A DNA stretch of 64,000 nt. It comes from Procambarus clarkii. Lineage: Eukaryota > Arthropoda > Malacostraca > Decapoda > Cambaridae. Each line of letters opens with the position of its first letter. The stretch's first letter is position 1. This document shows positions 24,509-38,342 of the stretch, piece by piece. The stretch is taken from the NCBI RefSeq assembly GCF_040958095.1, contig NC_091158.1:40800002-40864001 (forward strand), given 5' to 3'. Under the pieces are notes generated by a model. The model was not told where the DNA came from and ran no database searches. It saw only the letters and a list, made by a program, of their open reading frames with translations. A program made the position numbers and the translations under genes.

Positions 24509-26693
24509 ATGAATTTCTCCAGGCCTAAGAGTGTCTCAGGCATTAGGTATGGCAGTGATTCGGTCCTCACTACGTGGAAAGAGTCATGGGGAAGGCTACG
24601 AGAAAGGAAATGGAGGCAACTTTCAGATGAGGAGGGACGGTGGACTGATATGCAGCAGGCCCTGAAGAAAACTGTTATCGAGGCTTCACCACTTGCTTCT
24701 ACCAGCAAGACAGCAGATGTAATTGACATAGAGAGGACAGCATCAGTCTCACACCAGCCAGTGCCAGACAATGCTTCTCTGTCCACAATCCAGTCCGCTC
24801 CGGAGCCGGTCGGACGAGCGGACAGCATGCTGGACTTGTGATCCTGTGGTCCTGGGTTCGATCCCAGGCGCCGGCGAGAAACATTGGGCAGAGTTTCTTT
24901 CAACCTATGCCCCTGTTACCTAGCAGTAAAATAGGTACCTGGGTGTTAATCAGCTGTCACGGGCTGCTTCCTGGGGGTGGAGGTCTGGTCGAGGACCGGG
25001 CCGCGGGGACACTAAAAAGCCCCGAAATCATCTCAAGATAACCTCAAGATAACCCAGCCACAAGACGATAGTATGAGACAGGAGAGGACAGCACAAGTCA
25101 CACACCAGACAGTGTCAGACAATGTACCTCTCTCCACAGCCCAGCCACAGGACAACAGTATGAGACAGGAGAGGACACCACCAGTCCCACACCAGACATC
25201 GCCAGACTCTGCGCATCTTCCAAAATTCAAGACAATGCAGACAGACCACTTTCCTACAGCATATGGAGTAGTAACGGCAATGGAAAAAGAACAACCAGAG
25301 CTCAAACTTTCCATTACAGTCAACCTGAAAGGACAAATAATAATGACACCACAAGACCAACAGACTGCAAATTACTTGGAAAAAATAAGAGTCCCGCAAG
25401 GGAAACCTGTATGCTTGGAAAAGCTGGACCCTTCAGAAAGACGCACACGAGTCATGCTTTTGGGATACCCAGTCGACTTTCCCCTGGATCCAGTACTAGA
25501 ACACAAGCAAATCCTGAATGCGGAACGATGCCGCACAAAAGTAGACAAGGCAACGACGCGTCAGGTTCTGGTGACCGTCATGGGACATGTGCCAGAAACA
25601 TTCAGTCTTTGAAATTGGGGAACATACCGACAGAGACCATACGTCCCAGAACCCCTGCGCTGCTTCAGGTGTCAGAAATGCGGCCACCATCAATCACGCT
25701 GCACAGGACAGGAGAGATGCGGAGTGCACAGCCTGAGACACCCAACCAAAGACTGTATAGCCAAGCACAAGGCAAACCAGACCACAACAGCCAAATGTCC
25801 GAATTGTGGAGGCAAACATCATGCCTGGAACACAACCTGCTCTGCACGGAAAGAAAAAGTGCAGACAGCTCAGGCCAGGATAAACACACAGACCAGCACC
25901 ATATACACCAACACCAACACCAACATCTGGAACACTCGTGCACAGCCCCAACAGACACACTCTCACAGAGCAAAATTTCCCGAATCTATTAATTTCAAAC
26001 CAGAAAATACACAAAGGTGCTGCAGAAATACAGCAAATGCTAAAGAGCAAAAAACAATTAGTTTCGGAATCAACACAGCAGATGTACAGTTTTACCGAGA
26101 TCCAGCTTAAAAACATCGTGAAGATCATGGCAGAGACCATTATCAATTGCCTACAGATGACGCAGAACGCCTCACAACAACAGACTCAAGAAATCACTTG
26201 TGTGCTAATGGACAAGATCGTGCAGCAGACCACAGTTACACAAGAAATAGACAGTCTGAGACAAGATGGAGCACAAGAGGACAAACAACGCAACATGGAC
26301 ATACAGACTACCAACAACAGTCGGGTAGTCAAGACACCGGAACATCAACATTCACAAGAGCAACTGCAAGAAGCAGTGACCACCCAAGATCAACAGAATC
26401 TTACAACACAAGAGACAGACAACAACAGCCAATGCAGTCTGATATGCAACAACACCAACAAAGACCTATTGAACAGCAGAGATGCACAGGTTCCAACAAC
26501 ACAAGAAACAGCCACAAGCAATCAATGCAGTCCGACATGCAGCAATACCAACAACAAAGTGATGGACCACAGTTATGCACAGATTCCAACAATGCCGGGG
26601 ATGACCACGAAAAATCAATGCAGTCCGATTTGTAGCGACATAACTTGCGAGGTGGAGAATATAGAGGTCGATTCCGAAGAGGACTTCTACTAG
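24509..26693 (+). pseudogene. I-like LINE ORF1, gag-like with zinc knuckles
   Basis: Nucleic-acid-binding coat protein of a LINE. The frame starts MNFSRPKSVSGIRYG, is interrupted by a SINE at 24794-25053, and resumes in frame at QPQDDSMRQERT. A ~70 bp duplication (SMRQERT occurs twice) follows. After a premature TGA at 25610-25612 the same frame gives the knuckles RCFRCQKCGHHQSRC, a second Cys/His cluster (CGVHSLRHPTKDC) and CPNCGGKHHAWNTTC. A frameshift near 25920-26000 moves to the frame ending VDSEEDFY at 26691, with Gln/Asn-rich ~90 bp repeats. It overlaps ORF2 by about 48 bp. Upstream DNA (about 23930-24508) may be the 5' UTR. Confidence 0.7.
24794..25053 (+). mobile_element. tRNA-derived SINE (family S2) in LINE ORF1
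   Basis: The tRNA-like head has a B box GGGTTCGATCCC near 24855. It is followed by a central domain (GTTACCTAGCAGTAAAATAG, GGTACCTGGG, GCTGTCACGGGCTGCTTCCT) shared with SINEs at 28181 and 32289, and a different tail, CTCAAGATAACCTCAAGATA. CCAG at 24790-24793 and 25054-25057 is the target duplication; removing the insert restores the ORF1 frame. Confidence 0.8.
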
Positions 26694-29600
26694 AACAAGC
26701 AACACCAACCGAAATCGTCGTCTGGCCATTACGAATGCTGCAGTGGAACATACAAGGTCTTGGAAATAAAAACCACACACTTCAGGAGGCTGCAATCAGC
26801 ACGAAAGTAGATATAATCGTTTTGGAAGAAACTCTTTTCCCAGCCAAGAAATCCTTCAGATTAGCTGGATATCAGCACTATGTTATACAGTATGAACAGG
26901 GGAGACAAAGAGGGTTAATGACCCTAGTCAGAAACACCATACCCAGCAAGAAAATAGACCCAGTTTCATGTGGGGATGGAGTAGAGGTATTAGCAGTAAC
27001 AGTGAATATGGCTAATATTGAGCTCCTCATATACAACGTTTACAAGCCCCCTAGACGTAAACTAGAAGCAGAGGCAGTGCGTTCTTTGGCCACACAGGAA
27101 AATGTAATTATTACTGGGGATTTTAATGCTCATCATCAAGAGTTAGGTGCGACTAGGCCAGCCAATGCAGATGGGCGCCATTTAGCTGCAGCTCTGCGAG
27201 AAGTACCTGATATTACGCTTCTCAACATTGGGGAACCCACTCACATTCTAGGTGGTTCCCTTGATCTTACATTCATCTCAACAGCACTCCAGCAACAGGC
27301 GAAGTGGGAAGTAGACCCGGTGATCACCAGTGACCACTATGCTACTGTCACAATACTAAACATAGAACGTCCTCCTACACCACCTGCACAACCTCGGTGG
27401 AATTTAAGAAAAGCCAATTGGAATATATACCAAGAGGAACTTGAAAAATGGTATGCAACGTACATGCCACCTGAGGATTTGAACATACACGAGACCAATC
27501 TGCAGGAAGCCATTGCAACTGCTGCAAACAAAGCTATTCCAATCATTATCACAGGAAAACCAAAACGAAAGAACTATTGGTTCTATAGTAACGAAGTTAA
27601 AGAACAGAACCACAGAGTCAACATCTTCAGAAAACATCTAAAGAGAAACCCCACACCAGAAGGAAGAACTGTGCTAAGAGCGGTGATATCTGAAGCAGGA
27701 CGAGTTTCTAGAGAAATAAAGGAGGCAAGATGGTTTGAGTGGTGTCAAACTCTAAATGAACATGGTAGTCCTGGCCAGATATGGGGTCAGATTAAAACTA
27801 AATCAGGTCGACCAGCCCGACCACAGACACATAGTCAACCATTGCAGGAGGCTGAGAGACTTGCTGGTCTCCAATTTGCAGAAAGAACAGCTTCATATCA
27901 GCTTCCTGCAATGGTCCGAAGGAAGCAAGAATAATTAAAACAAGAGAGATTGACAGTCATTCATGAGAGCATAGCTATCAATGACGAATGTGACTGTCCC
28001 TTCACCACACAAGAACTAATCAGAGCCAAAAAAGGTGGTAAGGACACTGCACCAGGTGCTGATAACATTACATACTCAATGGTCGCACATGCAGGTCCTG
28101 CTGGAGAACAAGGAATATTGGACCCCATCAATGCATCTTGGCAGCAAAGCAAACTACCGACCTCTTGGAAGAAAACAGACACGGGCCTTGTAGCCTGGTG
28201 GATAGCGCGCAGGACTCGTAATTCTGTGGCGCGGGTTCGATTCCCGCACCATGCAGAAACAAATGGGCAAAGTTTCTTTCACCCTGAATGCCCCTTTTAC
28301 CTAGCAGTAAATAGGTACCTGGGAGTTAGTCGGCTGTCACGGGCTGCTTCCTGGTGTGTGTGTGTGTGTGTGGTGTGGAGAAAAAAAAAGGAGTTAGTAA
28401 ACAGTTGATTGACAGTTGAGAGGCGGGCCGAAAGAGCAAAGCTCAGCCCCCGCAAACATAACTAGGTGAATACGTCATACCGATTCCTAAGCCGAAAGAA
28501 CCTGGCACTTACAGACCCATTTCATTAACATCATGCATTAGTAAAACTGCAGAACGGATGGTCTTAAATAGGCTACTGTGGAAGACTGGAGACCTGCATA
28601 AACACATATTTGGCTTCACTAGAGGTGTAGGTACTGCCAACTGCATAGCAACATTACTAGGAACAGTTAACTCAGGTGCAGCTATAGTGATCTTCCTTGA
28701 TCTAGAAAATCCATTCGAACTTGCATGCCCGCAAGCAATTTTATACACCTAAGTTAAAAAAAAAGTGTTAAGGGAAATATGCTAGCATGGATACAAGATT
28801 ACCTAAGTCACAGGTATGCCAGAGTAAAGTTGCATGGACAACTGTCGGACTACCACTTGTATGAGAATGGGACTCCACAAGGAGAAGTCCTCAGTCCTAG
28901 TCTATTTAACATCCTTATGGAAAACCTTGTTACCATGACATTTACAGAAGGGGTTAAATTGCTAAGCTATGCTAATGATACAGCATTAGTCATTACGGGT
29001 CCTTCACTTCTAAATAAAGCACAAGGTGCATTAGATAAAGTAACATCTGAATGCAGTATTTTAGGGCTAAAAATATCTGCACAGAAGTCTAAGGCAGTGA
29101 AACTATGCGCCATCACTCCAGACAGGCACCTACGCATTCAAGACATTAACCTTCAGTGGGTTACACAATATCAATATCTCGGAGTTTGGATAGATTTTAA
29201 AATGACATTCAACAAGCAAATTCAATATCTAAAGGAGAAAGCAAAATCACGAATAAATATAATGAGAGCAATCACAGGTCCCCGTCTAGGAGCGGGACAC
29301 AAAGTGTTAAGAATGTTTTACATACACGCCGTTCGTTCCCTGGTTGATTATGCAGCGCCTGCCTTACTCACTCTTTCTCCTGGTCACTGGGCAAACGTTG
29401 AGGTTATTCAAAACGATGCATTGCGAATCATAACAGGAGCTCCCAGATGGACTAAAATACTGATTCTAAGGCTAGAAACCAAGCTAACGTCGATTGAAAT
29501 AAGGGTAAAAGGGATTGCTGCGTGCATGCTGACCAAGATATTGACTAGACCTAGAATCAGTTCACTTAAAGATATAATCACTGGAGCACTAACTCTGGAC

Positions 29601-30617
29601 AGAAGAGCCTCCCTTAGCAACAGTTGGACCCATTGTGCGATGAACACCATCAATACATTCGATATAACAAACACAGTCACTGAGAAGGGTATCGACGAAA
29701 TACATGCAGACTTTGTTATGTAAGCCCCTTGGGAATCTCTGCCAGCAGACTTTAATATTATGGTTATTGAAGGAAAAAAGAACCAGACAAATCCTCATCT
29801 GCTACGTAACATTGCACAGATGCATATAGGAGTAAACATGGCATCCGACAGCTTTACTTACTTCACAGATGGAGCAGTAGACCAGCAGGGACAAGAAACC
29901 GGAGCTGCAGTTAAAGCAGGAAACTTTGTAAATAGTTGGATGCTCTCAAATGGGTGTTCGACTTTACAAACAGAGATGCTAGTCATACAAAAGGCTTTGG
30001 AACATGCTCTTGCTGAAAACGGACATGTTATCATACATACAGATTCGAGAACCGCCATTGAAACCTTGCAACAAGAACACATATGTGATAACATACATCT
30101 GATCACAAATGTCATATCATTAATGCAAACACTCAAACGACAAGGCCGACGGGTACTTATCAACTGGGTGCCAAGTCATGTGGGAATAATAGGAAATGAC
30201 ATTGCAGACGAAGCTGCAAAACTTGCAACTAAGAGAAGAAATGTAGACATTTACACACCACAGAGTCTATCACAGATTATGAAAGTAATAAGAAACAGAG
30301 CAATGCAAAAGATGTACAGTGACCACAACACACCAGTTGCAACATCAGGATCTGCAGGTTGGTACAAGAACTCAACCAACTACGAATCACTTAGTTTGAT
30401 GAAAGGAAACAGTAGAGCAACAGATGTACAATCACATCGCATCTGGCATGGATACCCATGTGCATGGGAAATAGGCTTACAGGTTCCGGAAGATGAGAGG
30501 AAATGTCAACACTGTGAAGAAATGCCCGACAGACCACTGGCACATTATCTAACACAGTGCACAGTTACAAACACATTAAGATTTCAAGTTAGAATAAACA
30601 GAACTGAAGAAGACGGG
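26645..30617 (+). pseudogene. I-like LINE ORF2: endonuclease, reverse transcriptase, RNase H
   Basis: Polyprotein that nicks DNA, copies the element RNA and degrades RNA. The APE-type endonuclease begins LRMLQWNIQGLGNK and contains VIITGDFNAHH and SDHYATV. An in-frame TAA at 27932-27934 interrupts it; the same frame then gives GGKDTAPGADNITYSMV. A SINE sits at 28181-28470, after which RT resumes (PKEPGTYRPISLTSCISKTA). Motif A is FLDLENPFEL and motif C is SYANDTALV, so a catalytic Asp is Asn. An A-run indel near 28757 shifts the frame. The RNase H domain (29820-30300) has FTDGA, HTDSRTA and SHVGIIGNDIADEAA. RNase H plus gag-like ORF1 places it in the I superclade, exact clade uncertain. Dead copy. 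Confidence 0.8.
28181..28470 (+). mobile_element. tRNA-derived SINE (family S3) in LINE ORF2
   Basis: tRNA-like head with A box (TAGCCTGGTGGATAGCGC) and B box (GGGTTCGATTCCC, near 28231). The central domain is shared with the SINE at 24794. The tail (GTTGATTGACAGTTGAGAGG, then CCCCCGCAAACATAACTAGG) matches the 3' end of the CR1-like LINE at 51632-51697. Only AC appears duplicated at the ends. Confidence 0.85.
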
Positions 30618-30955
30618 ACACTGGGAGGGAGGTAATAGTGGGGAAAGTGAGGAGACGGGGGGGGGGGGGGGGGGGGGGGAGGAAGGTGGAGACGAGAGGA
30701 CGGTGGAGTGGCGAATGGTAAGGAGGATGAAGGAACAGTAGAGTGGGGGATGATGGGGAAGACAAGGGTACTGAGGAGCGGTGAAATGGTGGGGGTGGAT
30801 GAAGGGACGGGGGAGTGGGGAATGGCTGGGAGGACGATGGTACAGGAAAGTGAGGAATAGTTGGGAGGACTAGGGGACGTGGGAAGGGAAAATGGTTGGG
30901 AGGACTGGAAAACAGGGGAAGGTTGTTGTGGCTCAGCAATGCGTGGCGTGGTACA
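30618..30955. repeat. G-rich degenerate minisatellite (second block)
   Basis: Same composition and same terminal GGTTGTTGTGGCTCAGCA as the block at 22560-22935. Includes a ~21 bp poly-G run near 30658-30679. Confidence 0.65.
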
Positions 30956-30960
30956 GCTAA

Positions 30961-31946
<986 letters not shown>

Positions 31947-31993
<47 letters not shown>
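31947..31993. repeat. (TA)n between PLE-C and RLE-LINE L4
   Basis: Short TA array shared by the truncated 5' end of PLE-C and the 3' end of L4. Confidence 0.95.
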
Positions 31994-32538
<545 letters not shown>

Positions 32539-33517
32539 TGTGTACTTACCTAGTTGTGCTTGCGGGGGTTGAGCTCCGGCTCTTCAGTCCCGCCTCTTAA
32601 CTGTCAATCAACATGTGTACAGGTTCCTGAGCCTATTGGGCTCTATCATATCTACACTTGAAGCTGTGTATGGAGTCAGCCTCCACCACATCACTGCCTA
32701 AGGCATTCCATTTGTCTACTGCTCTGACAATGACAAAATTCTATCTAACGTCTCTATGGCTCATTTGGACACTCAATTTCCACCTGTGTCCCCTAGTGCG
32801 TGTCCCCCTTGTGTTAAATAGTCTATCTTTATCTACCCTATCAATTCTTCTGAGAATTTTGTATGTGGTGATCATGTCCCCTCTAACTCTTCTGTCTTCC
32901 AGTGACGTGAGGCTTAATTCCCGTAGTCTCTCCTCATAGGTCATACCCCTCAGTTCGGGTACTAGTCTTGTGGAAAACCTTGGAACCTTTTCCAGTTTAG
33001 TCATACGCTTGACTAGATATGGACACAATGCTGGAGCCGCAAACTCCAGGATTGGTCTGACATATGTGATATATAATGTTATGAAAGATTCCTTACAGAA
33101 GTTTCTAGAGGCCGCTCCTATGTTAGCCAACCTGGCATGTACCGCTGATGTTATCCTCTTGATATGAGCTACAAGGGACAGGCCTGACGTGATATCAACC
33201 CCTAGGTCTTTCTCTCTCTCTGACTCTTGAAGATTTCATCTCCCAGATGATACCTTGTATAGTCTCCTGCTCCCTACACCTATCTTCATTACATTATATT
33301 TGCTTGGATTAAACTCTAACAACAATTTGTTCGAGCTTTGTTTCAGTTTGTCCAGATCTTCTTGAAGCCTCAAGCAGTTCTCCTCTGTCTTAATCCTTCT
33401 CATAATTTTGGCGTCGTCAGCAAACATTGAGAGGAATGAGTCTATTCCCTCCGGGAGATCATTTACATATATCAGAAACAGGACAGGTTCGAGTACAGAG
33501 CCCCGTGGGACTCCAAT
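32539..33517 (-). pseudogene. CR1-like LINE copy 3, 5'-truncated
   Basis: Minus-strand C-terminal third of CR1-like ORF2 with 3' UTR. It starts inside RT motif B (GVPRGSVLEPVLF), then [12 protein letters not shown], then the C-terminal part (TTYKILRRIDRVDKDRLFNT). Frameshifts split it into at least three frames. The 5' truncation point at 33517 joins (TG)n, i.e. (CA)n on the element strand. Confidence 0.8.
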
Positions 33518-33769
<252 letters not shown>

Positions 33770-33779
33770 TACACAAAAT

Positions 33780-34298
<519 letters not shown>

Positions 34299-34543
34299 GT
34301 CTGCGGCCTCTGGGCACCTCTCTCAGCTCCTCGTGTTCCAGTTTCCGCAGCGGAGTGCCCATGGGAGGAGCAACAAACATGGGGGCCATGGGCGTCATGG
34401 GAGGTGTTTCGGGTATGCTGGAAGCCTCGGGGCTGGTCAACACGCCCTCCGCCTCCTCCTCCCATCTTCTTCACGTGCCTCTGCTTCCCGAGAATATAGG
34501 AAAGGACCGCGGGCCAACGCCATCGCCTCGGGGCAATGAGGGT
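34299..34543 (+). CDS. Candidate host exon C, Met/Gly/Ser-rich, unidentified protein
   Basis: CCCTCAG precedes the block and GTGAGT follows at 34544. The frame entering with two bases (GT) reads LRPLGTSLSSSCSSFRSGVP, then MGGATNMGAMGVMGGVSG, then a Ser- and Pro-containing part ending PTPSPRGNEG, 81 codons, exit phase 0. The entry phase matches the one-base exit of exon B. The other two frames are also open for much of the block, so the frame choice rests on phase and composition. It could be a disordered tail or linker. The donor lies 13 bp before a minisatellite, as exon B's donor lies inside one. Confidence 0.4.
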
Positions 34544-34556
34544 GTGAGTGTGTTGT

Positions 34557-36232
34557 GAGGCCAGCCTTAACCACAGGAACCAGTGGTGTCTGAGGCCGGC
34601 CTTGACCACATTAACCAGTGGTGTCTGAGGCCGGCCTTAACCACATTAACCAGTGGTGTCTGAGGCCAACCTTAACCACAGGAACCAGTGGTGTCTGAGG
34701 CCAACCTTAACCACATTAACCAGTGGTGTCTGAGGCCGGCCTTAACCACATTAACCAGTGGTGTCTGAGGCCGGCCTTAACCACATTAACCAGTGGTGTC
34801 TGAGGCCAACCTTAACCACAGGAACCAGTGGTGTCTGAGGCCAACCTTAACCACATTAACCAGTGGTGTCTGAGGCAGGCCTTAACCACATTAACCAGTG
34901 GTGTCTGAGGCCGGCCTTAACCACATTAACCAGTGGTGTCTGAGGCCAACCTTAACCACAGGAACCAGTGGTGTCTGAGGCCAACCTTAACCACATTAAC
35001 CAGTGGTGTCTGAGGCCGGCCTTAACCACATTAACCAGTGGTGTCTGAGGCCGGCCTTAACCACAGGAACCAGTGGTGTCTGAGGCCGGCCTTAACCACA
35101 GGAACCAGTGGTGTCTGAGGCCGGCCTTGACCACATTAACCAGTGGTGTCTGAGGCCAACCTTAACCACATTAACCAGTGGTGTCTGAGGCCGGCCTCAA
35201 CCACATTAACCAGTGGTGTCTGAGGCCGGCCTTAACCACATTAACCAGTGGTGTCTGAGGCCAACCTTAACCACAGGAACCAGTGGTGTCTGAGGCCAAC
35301 CTTAACCACATTAACCAGTGGTGTCTGAGGCCGGCCTTAACCACATTAACCAGTGGTGTCTGAGGCCGGCCTTAACCACAGGAACCAGTGGTGTCTGAGG
35401 CCGGCCTTAACCACTGGAACCAGTGGTGTCTGAGGCCAACCTTAACCACAGGAACCAGTGGTGTCTGAGGCCAACCTTAACCACATTAACCAGTGGTGTC
35501 CAAGGCCGGCCTTAACCACATTAACCAGTGGTGTCTGAGGCCGGCCTTAACCACAGGAACCAGTGGTGTCTGAGGCCGGCCTTAACCACAGGAACCAGTG
35601 GTGTCTGAGGCCGGCCTTAACCACAGGAATCAGTGGTGTCTGAGGCCGGCCGTAACCACAGGAACCAGTGGTGTCTGAGGCCGGCCTTAACCACCGGAAC
35701 CAGTGGTGTCTGAGGCCGGCCTTAACCACAGGAACCAGTGGTGTCTGAGGCCGGCCTTAACCACGGGAACCAGTGGTGTCTGAGGCCGGCCTTAACCACA
35801 GGAACCAGTGGTGTCTGAGGCCAGCCTTGACCACGGGAACCAGTGGTGTCTGAGGCCAGCCTTGACCACGGGAACCAGTGGTGTCTGAGGCCAGCCTTGA
35901 CCACGGGAACCAGTGGTGTCTGAGGCCAGCCTTGACCACGGGAACCAGTGGTGTCTGAGGCCAACCTTAACCACGGGAACCAGTGGTGTCTGAGGCCGGC
36001 CTTAACCACGGGAACCAGTGGTGTCTGAGGCCAGCCTTGACCACGGGAACCAGTGGTGTCTGAGGCCAACCTTGACCATGGGAACCACTGGTGTCTGAGG
36101 CCAGCCTTGACCACGGGAACCACTGGTGTCTGAGGCCAGCCTTGACCACGGGAACCACTGGTGTCTGAGGCCGGCCTTAACCACAGGAACCAGTGGTGTC
36201 TGAGGCCGGCCTTAACCACAGGAACCAGTTGG
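34557..36232. repeat. 35 bp minisatellite
   Basis: About 48 units made of GTGTCTGAGGCCGGCC followed by TTAACCACAGGAACCAGTG. Variable sites are GGCC or AACC before TTAA, and ACAGGAAC, ACATTAAC or ACGGGAAC. Between about 34660 and 35040 these alternate in a four-unit, 140 bp higher-order pattern. 35 is not a multiple of three, so frames rotate. Confidence 0.95.
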
Positions 36233-36295
36233 GTCCTCTGGCAGGTTGGGAGAGGACACTTTACTCTGACCGTTTTCTGGACCTTTGGAAACCTT

Positions 36296-36667
36296 AGGAG
36301 GACGGGCCTGAGGGCGGCCATGGTCACGGGCCTGAGGGCGGCCATGGTCACGGGCCTGAGGGCGGCCATGGTCACGGGCCTGAGGGTGGCCATGGTCACG
36401 GGCCTGAGGGCGGCCATGGTCACGGGCCTGAGGGCGGCCATGGTCACGGGCCTGAGGGCGGCCATGGTCACGGGCCTGAGGGCGGCCATGGTCACGGGCC
36501 TGAGGGCGGCCATGGTCACGGGCCTGAGGGCGGCCATGGTCACGGGCCTGAGGGCGGCCATGGTCACGGGCCTGAGGGCGGCCATGGTCACGGGCCTGAG
36601 GGCGGCCATGGTCACGGGCCTGAGGGCGGCCATGGTCACGGGCCTGAGGGCGGCCATGGTCACGGGC
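36296..36667. repeat. 24 bp minisatellite
   Basis: About 15 units of GGGCCTGAGGGC plus GGCCATGGTCAC, with one GTGG variant near 36386. The array is open on the plus strand (GLRAAMVT repeats) and in two minus frames (RPVTMAAL, ARDHGRPQ) simply because 24 is a multiple of three. Confidence 0.95.
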
Positions 36668-37330
36668 ACTAGAGACGTCTGAAAGTTTCCCAGCATAAGT
36701 GTAAATCACTGTAGTGAACGGCACTACAACATACAGTGAAGCAATTACAATGCAACAGTGTACATTCCATGCAGTGCACAGTGCAGCAGTGTACAGTGCA
36801 GCAGTTACAAAACTGTGTGCCGTGCATTAGTGCACCTTGATGAATAATTACCAAACTACACAATTCAATCCTGAAATATATGTATTTATTTAGTTGCATT
36901 ATGACAGAGTGTTGATCACAGGGACTTCAAACTGGCTGAAGTCGTCTGAATCACAGTTGTCGGCAGATGTTAATGCCAGGAAATCGTTGTAACAAAGTAA
37001 AGAGCTACAAAAGCATCTGTATGCCACAAATAAGCCTTAACTAATTCATCACAGTGCTTTCTGAAGCTTCGTTCCTCAAAGGTGGTAAACAGAGGCATAA
37101 CCTTAGAGGTGTTGCAAGAGAATGTGTTGAGCCCAAGTAACCAACAAGGACTACTAAGTGCTCCAGACACGCCTCATTCAAGAGACCGCCAACTGCAGAA
37201 GTGCCGGATGGACAGAACAGAGGAGTCGTATAAAAAACACAAACCGTAAACTATTAAACTTGATGCGATCGAGAAGGCCAGATAGCGGTTGTCACTCGTT
37301 ACTTAAGACTCACTTGACCTCAAGGAATTA
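36668..37330. other. Unique DNA
   Basis: Short irregular CAGTGTACA/CAGTGCA repeats at 36730-36835; otherwise nothing recognised. Confidence 0.45.
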
Positions 37331-37333
37331 AAA

Positions 37334-37491
37334 GGATGTTTTACGAAACGCGTTCAAGTGTCGCGTCAGACTAGAAATAAAAATGAATTTTGGAGAATTG
37401 ATTTTTCAGTTACCATCAACAGTGAAAAGAAATATAAGAAACAGAAAAAATTCGTGTTAGATTAATTAGTCTTACTTTTTCGGTCATATTT

Positions 37492-37495
<4 letters not shown>
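37334..37495 (+). mobile_element. PLE-D, 3' end fragment
   Basis: Starts TGTTTTACGAAACGCG inside the hammerhead-like motif (from helix II onward; the 5' half is missing) and runs through the PLE 3' UTR to GGTCATATTTAATAATA next to (TA)n. Confidence 0.75.

Positions 37496-37580
<85 letters not shown>
37496..37580. repeat. (TA)n between PLE-D and PLE-E
   Basis: About 42 TA units. Confidence 0.95.
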
Positions 37581-37582
<2 letters not shown>

Positions 37583-37584
<2 letters not shown>

Positions 37585-37690
37585 GGAACATAGAAAATTC
37601 GTGTTAGAATTATTAATCTTACTTTTTCGATCATATTTAATAATATATGTCTACAGGAACATATATATATGTTCATATATATATGAACAT
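37583..37690 (+). mobile_element. PLE-E, terminal fragment
   Basis: About 75 bp of the PLE 3' end (AATTCGTGTTAGAATTATTA onward), then ATGTCTACAGGAAC and a GAACATATATATATGTTC palindrome. Inverted match to 37930-38040. Confidence 0.75.
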
Positions 37691-37935
<245 letters not shown>

Positions 37936-38124
37936 TATATATATGTTCATATATATATGAACATATATATTTGTTCCTGTAGACATATATTATTAAATAT
38001 GATCGAAAAAGTAAGATTAATAATTCTAACACGAATTTTCTCAATCTTTCGTACATTTCTTTTCACTGTTGGAGGTAATTCAAAAATCAATTCTCCAAAA
38101 TTCATTTTTTTTTTTTTATTTCTA

Positions 38125-38177
38125 GTCTGACGCGACACTTGAGCGCGTTTCGTAAAACTTATTACATTTTCAAAGAC
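38125..38177 (-). ncRNA. Hammerhead-ribozyme-like motif (PLE-F left)
   Basis: Same helices and core as PLE-A, with a nine-base helix III loop (CUCAAGUGU) in place of seven. Confidence 0.5.
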
Positions 38178-38342
38178 TTTACACATACACAACTGAATAG
38201 AACTTGCACATCTCCGATTTTGTTTATATCTACATTTGAGTGAGGTAGATGGGGTGAGGTGGTATTTAATAAGGTATTAATTTCATCAACACAAGCCAGA
38301 ACATGAAACAATGGGTATTGAATAGAAGTGATTGTAGAAAGC

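Noticed and set aside
28181..28470. A tRNA gene
   Set aside because: A and B boxes are present but the unit continues into the SINE body and LINE-like tail and recurs elsewhere.
35722..36696. 324-codon minus-strand ORF across two minisatellites
   Set aside because: Result of the 35 bp and 24 bp repeats; the frame changes meaning between arrays and no unique coding sequence flanks it.
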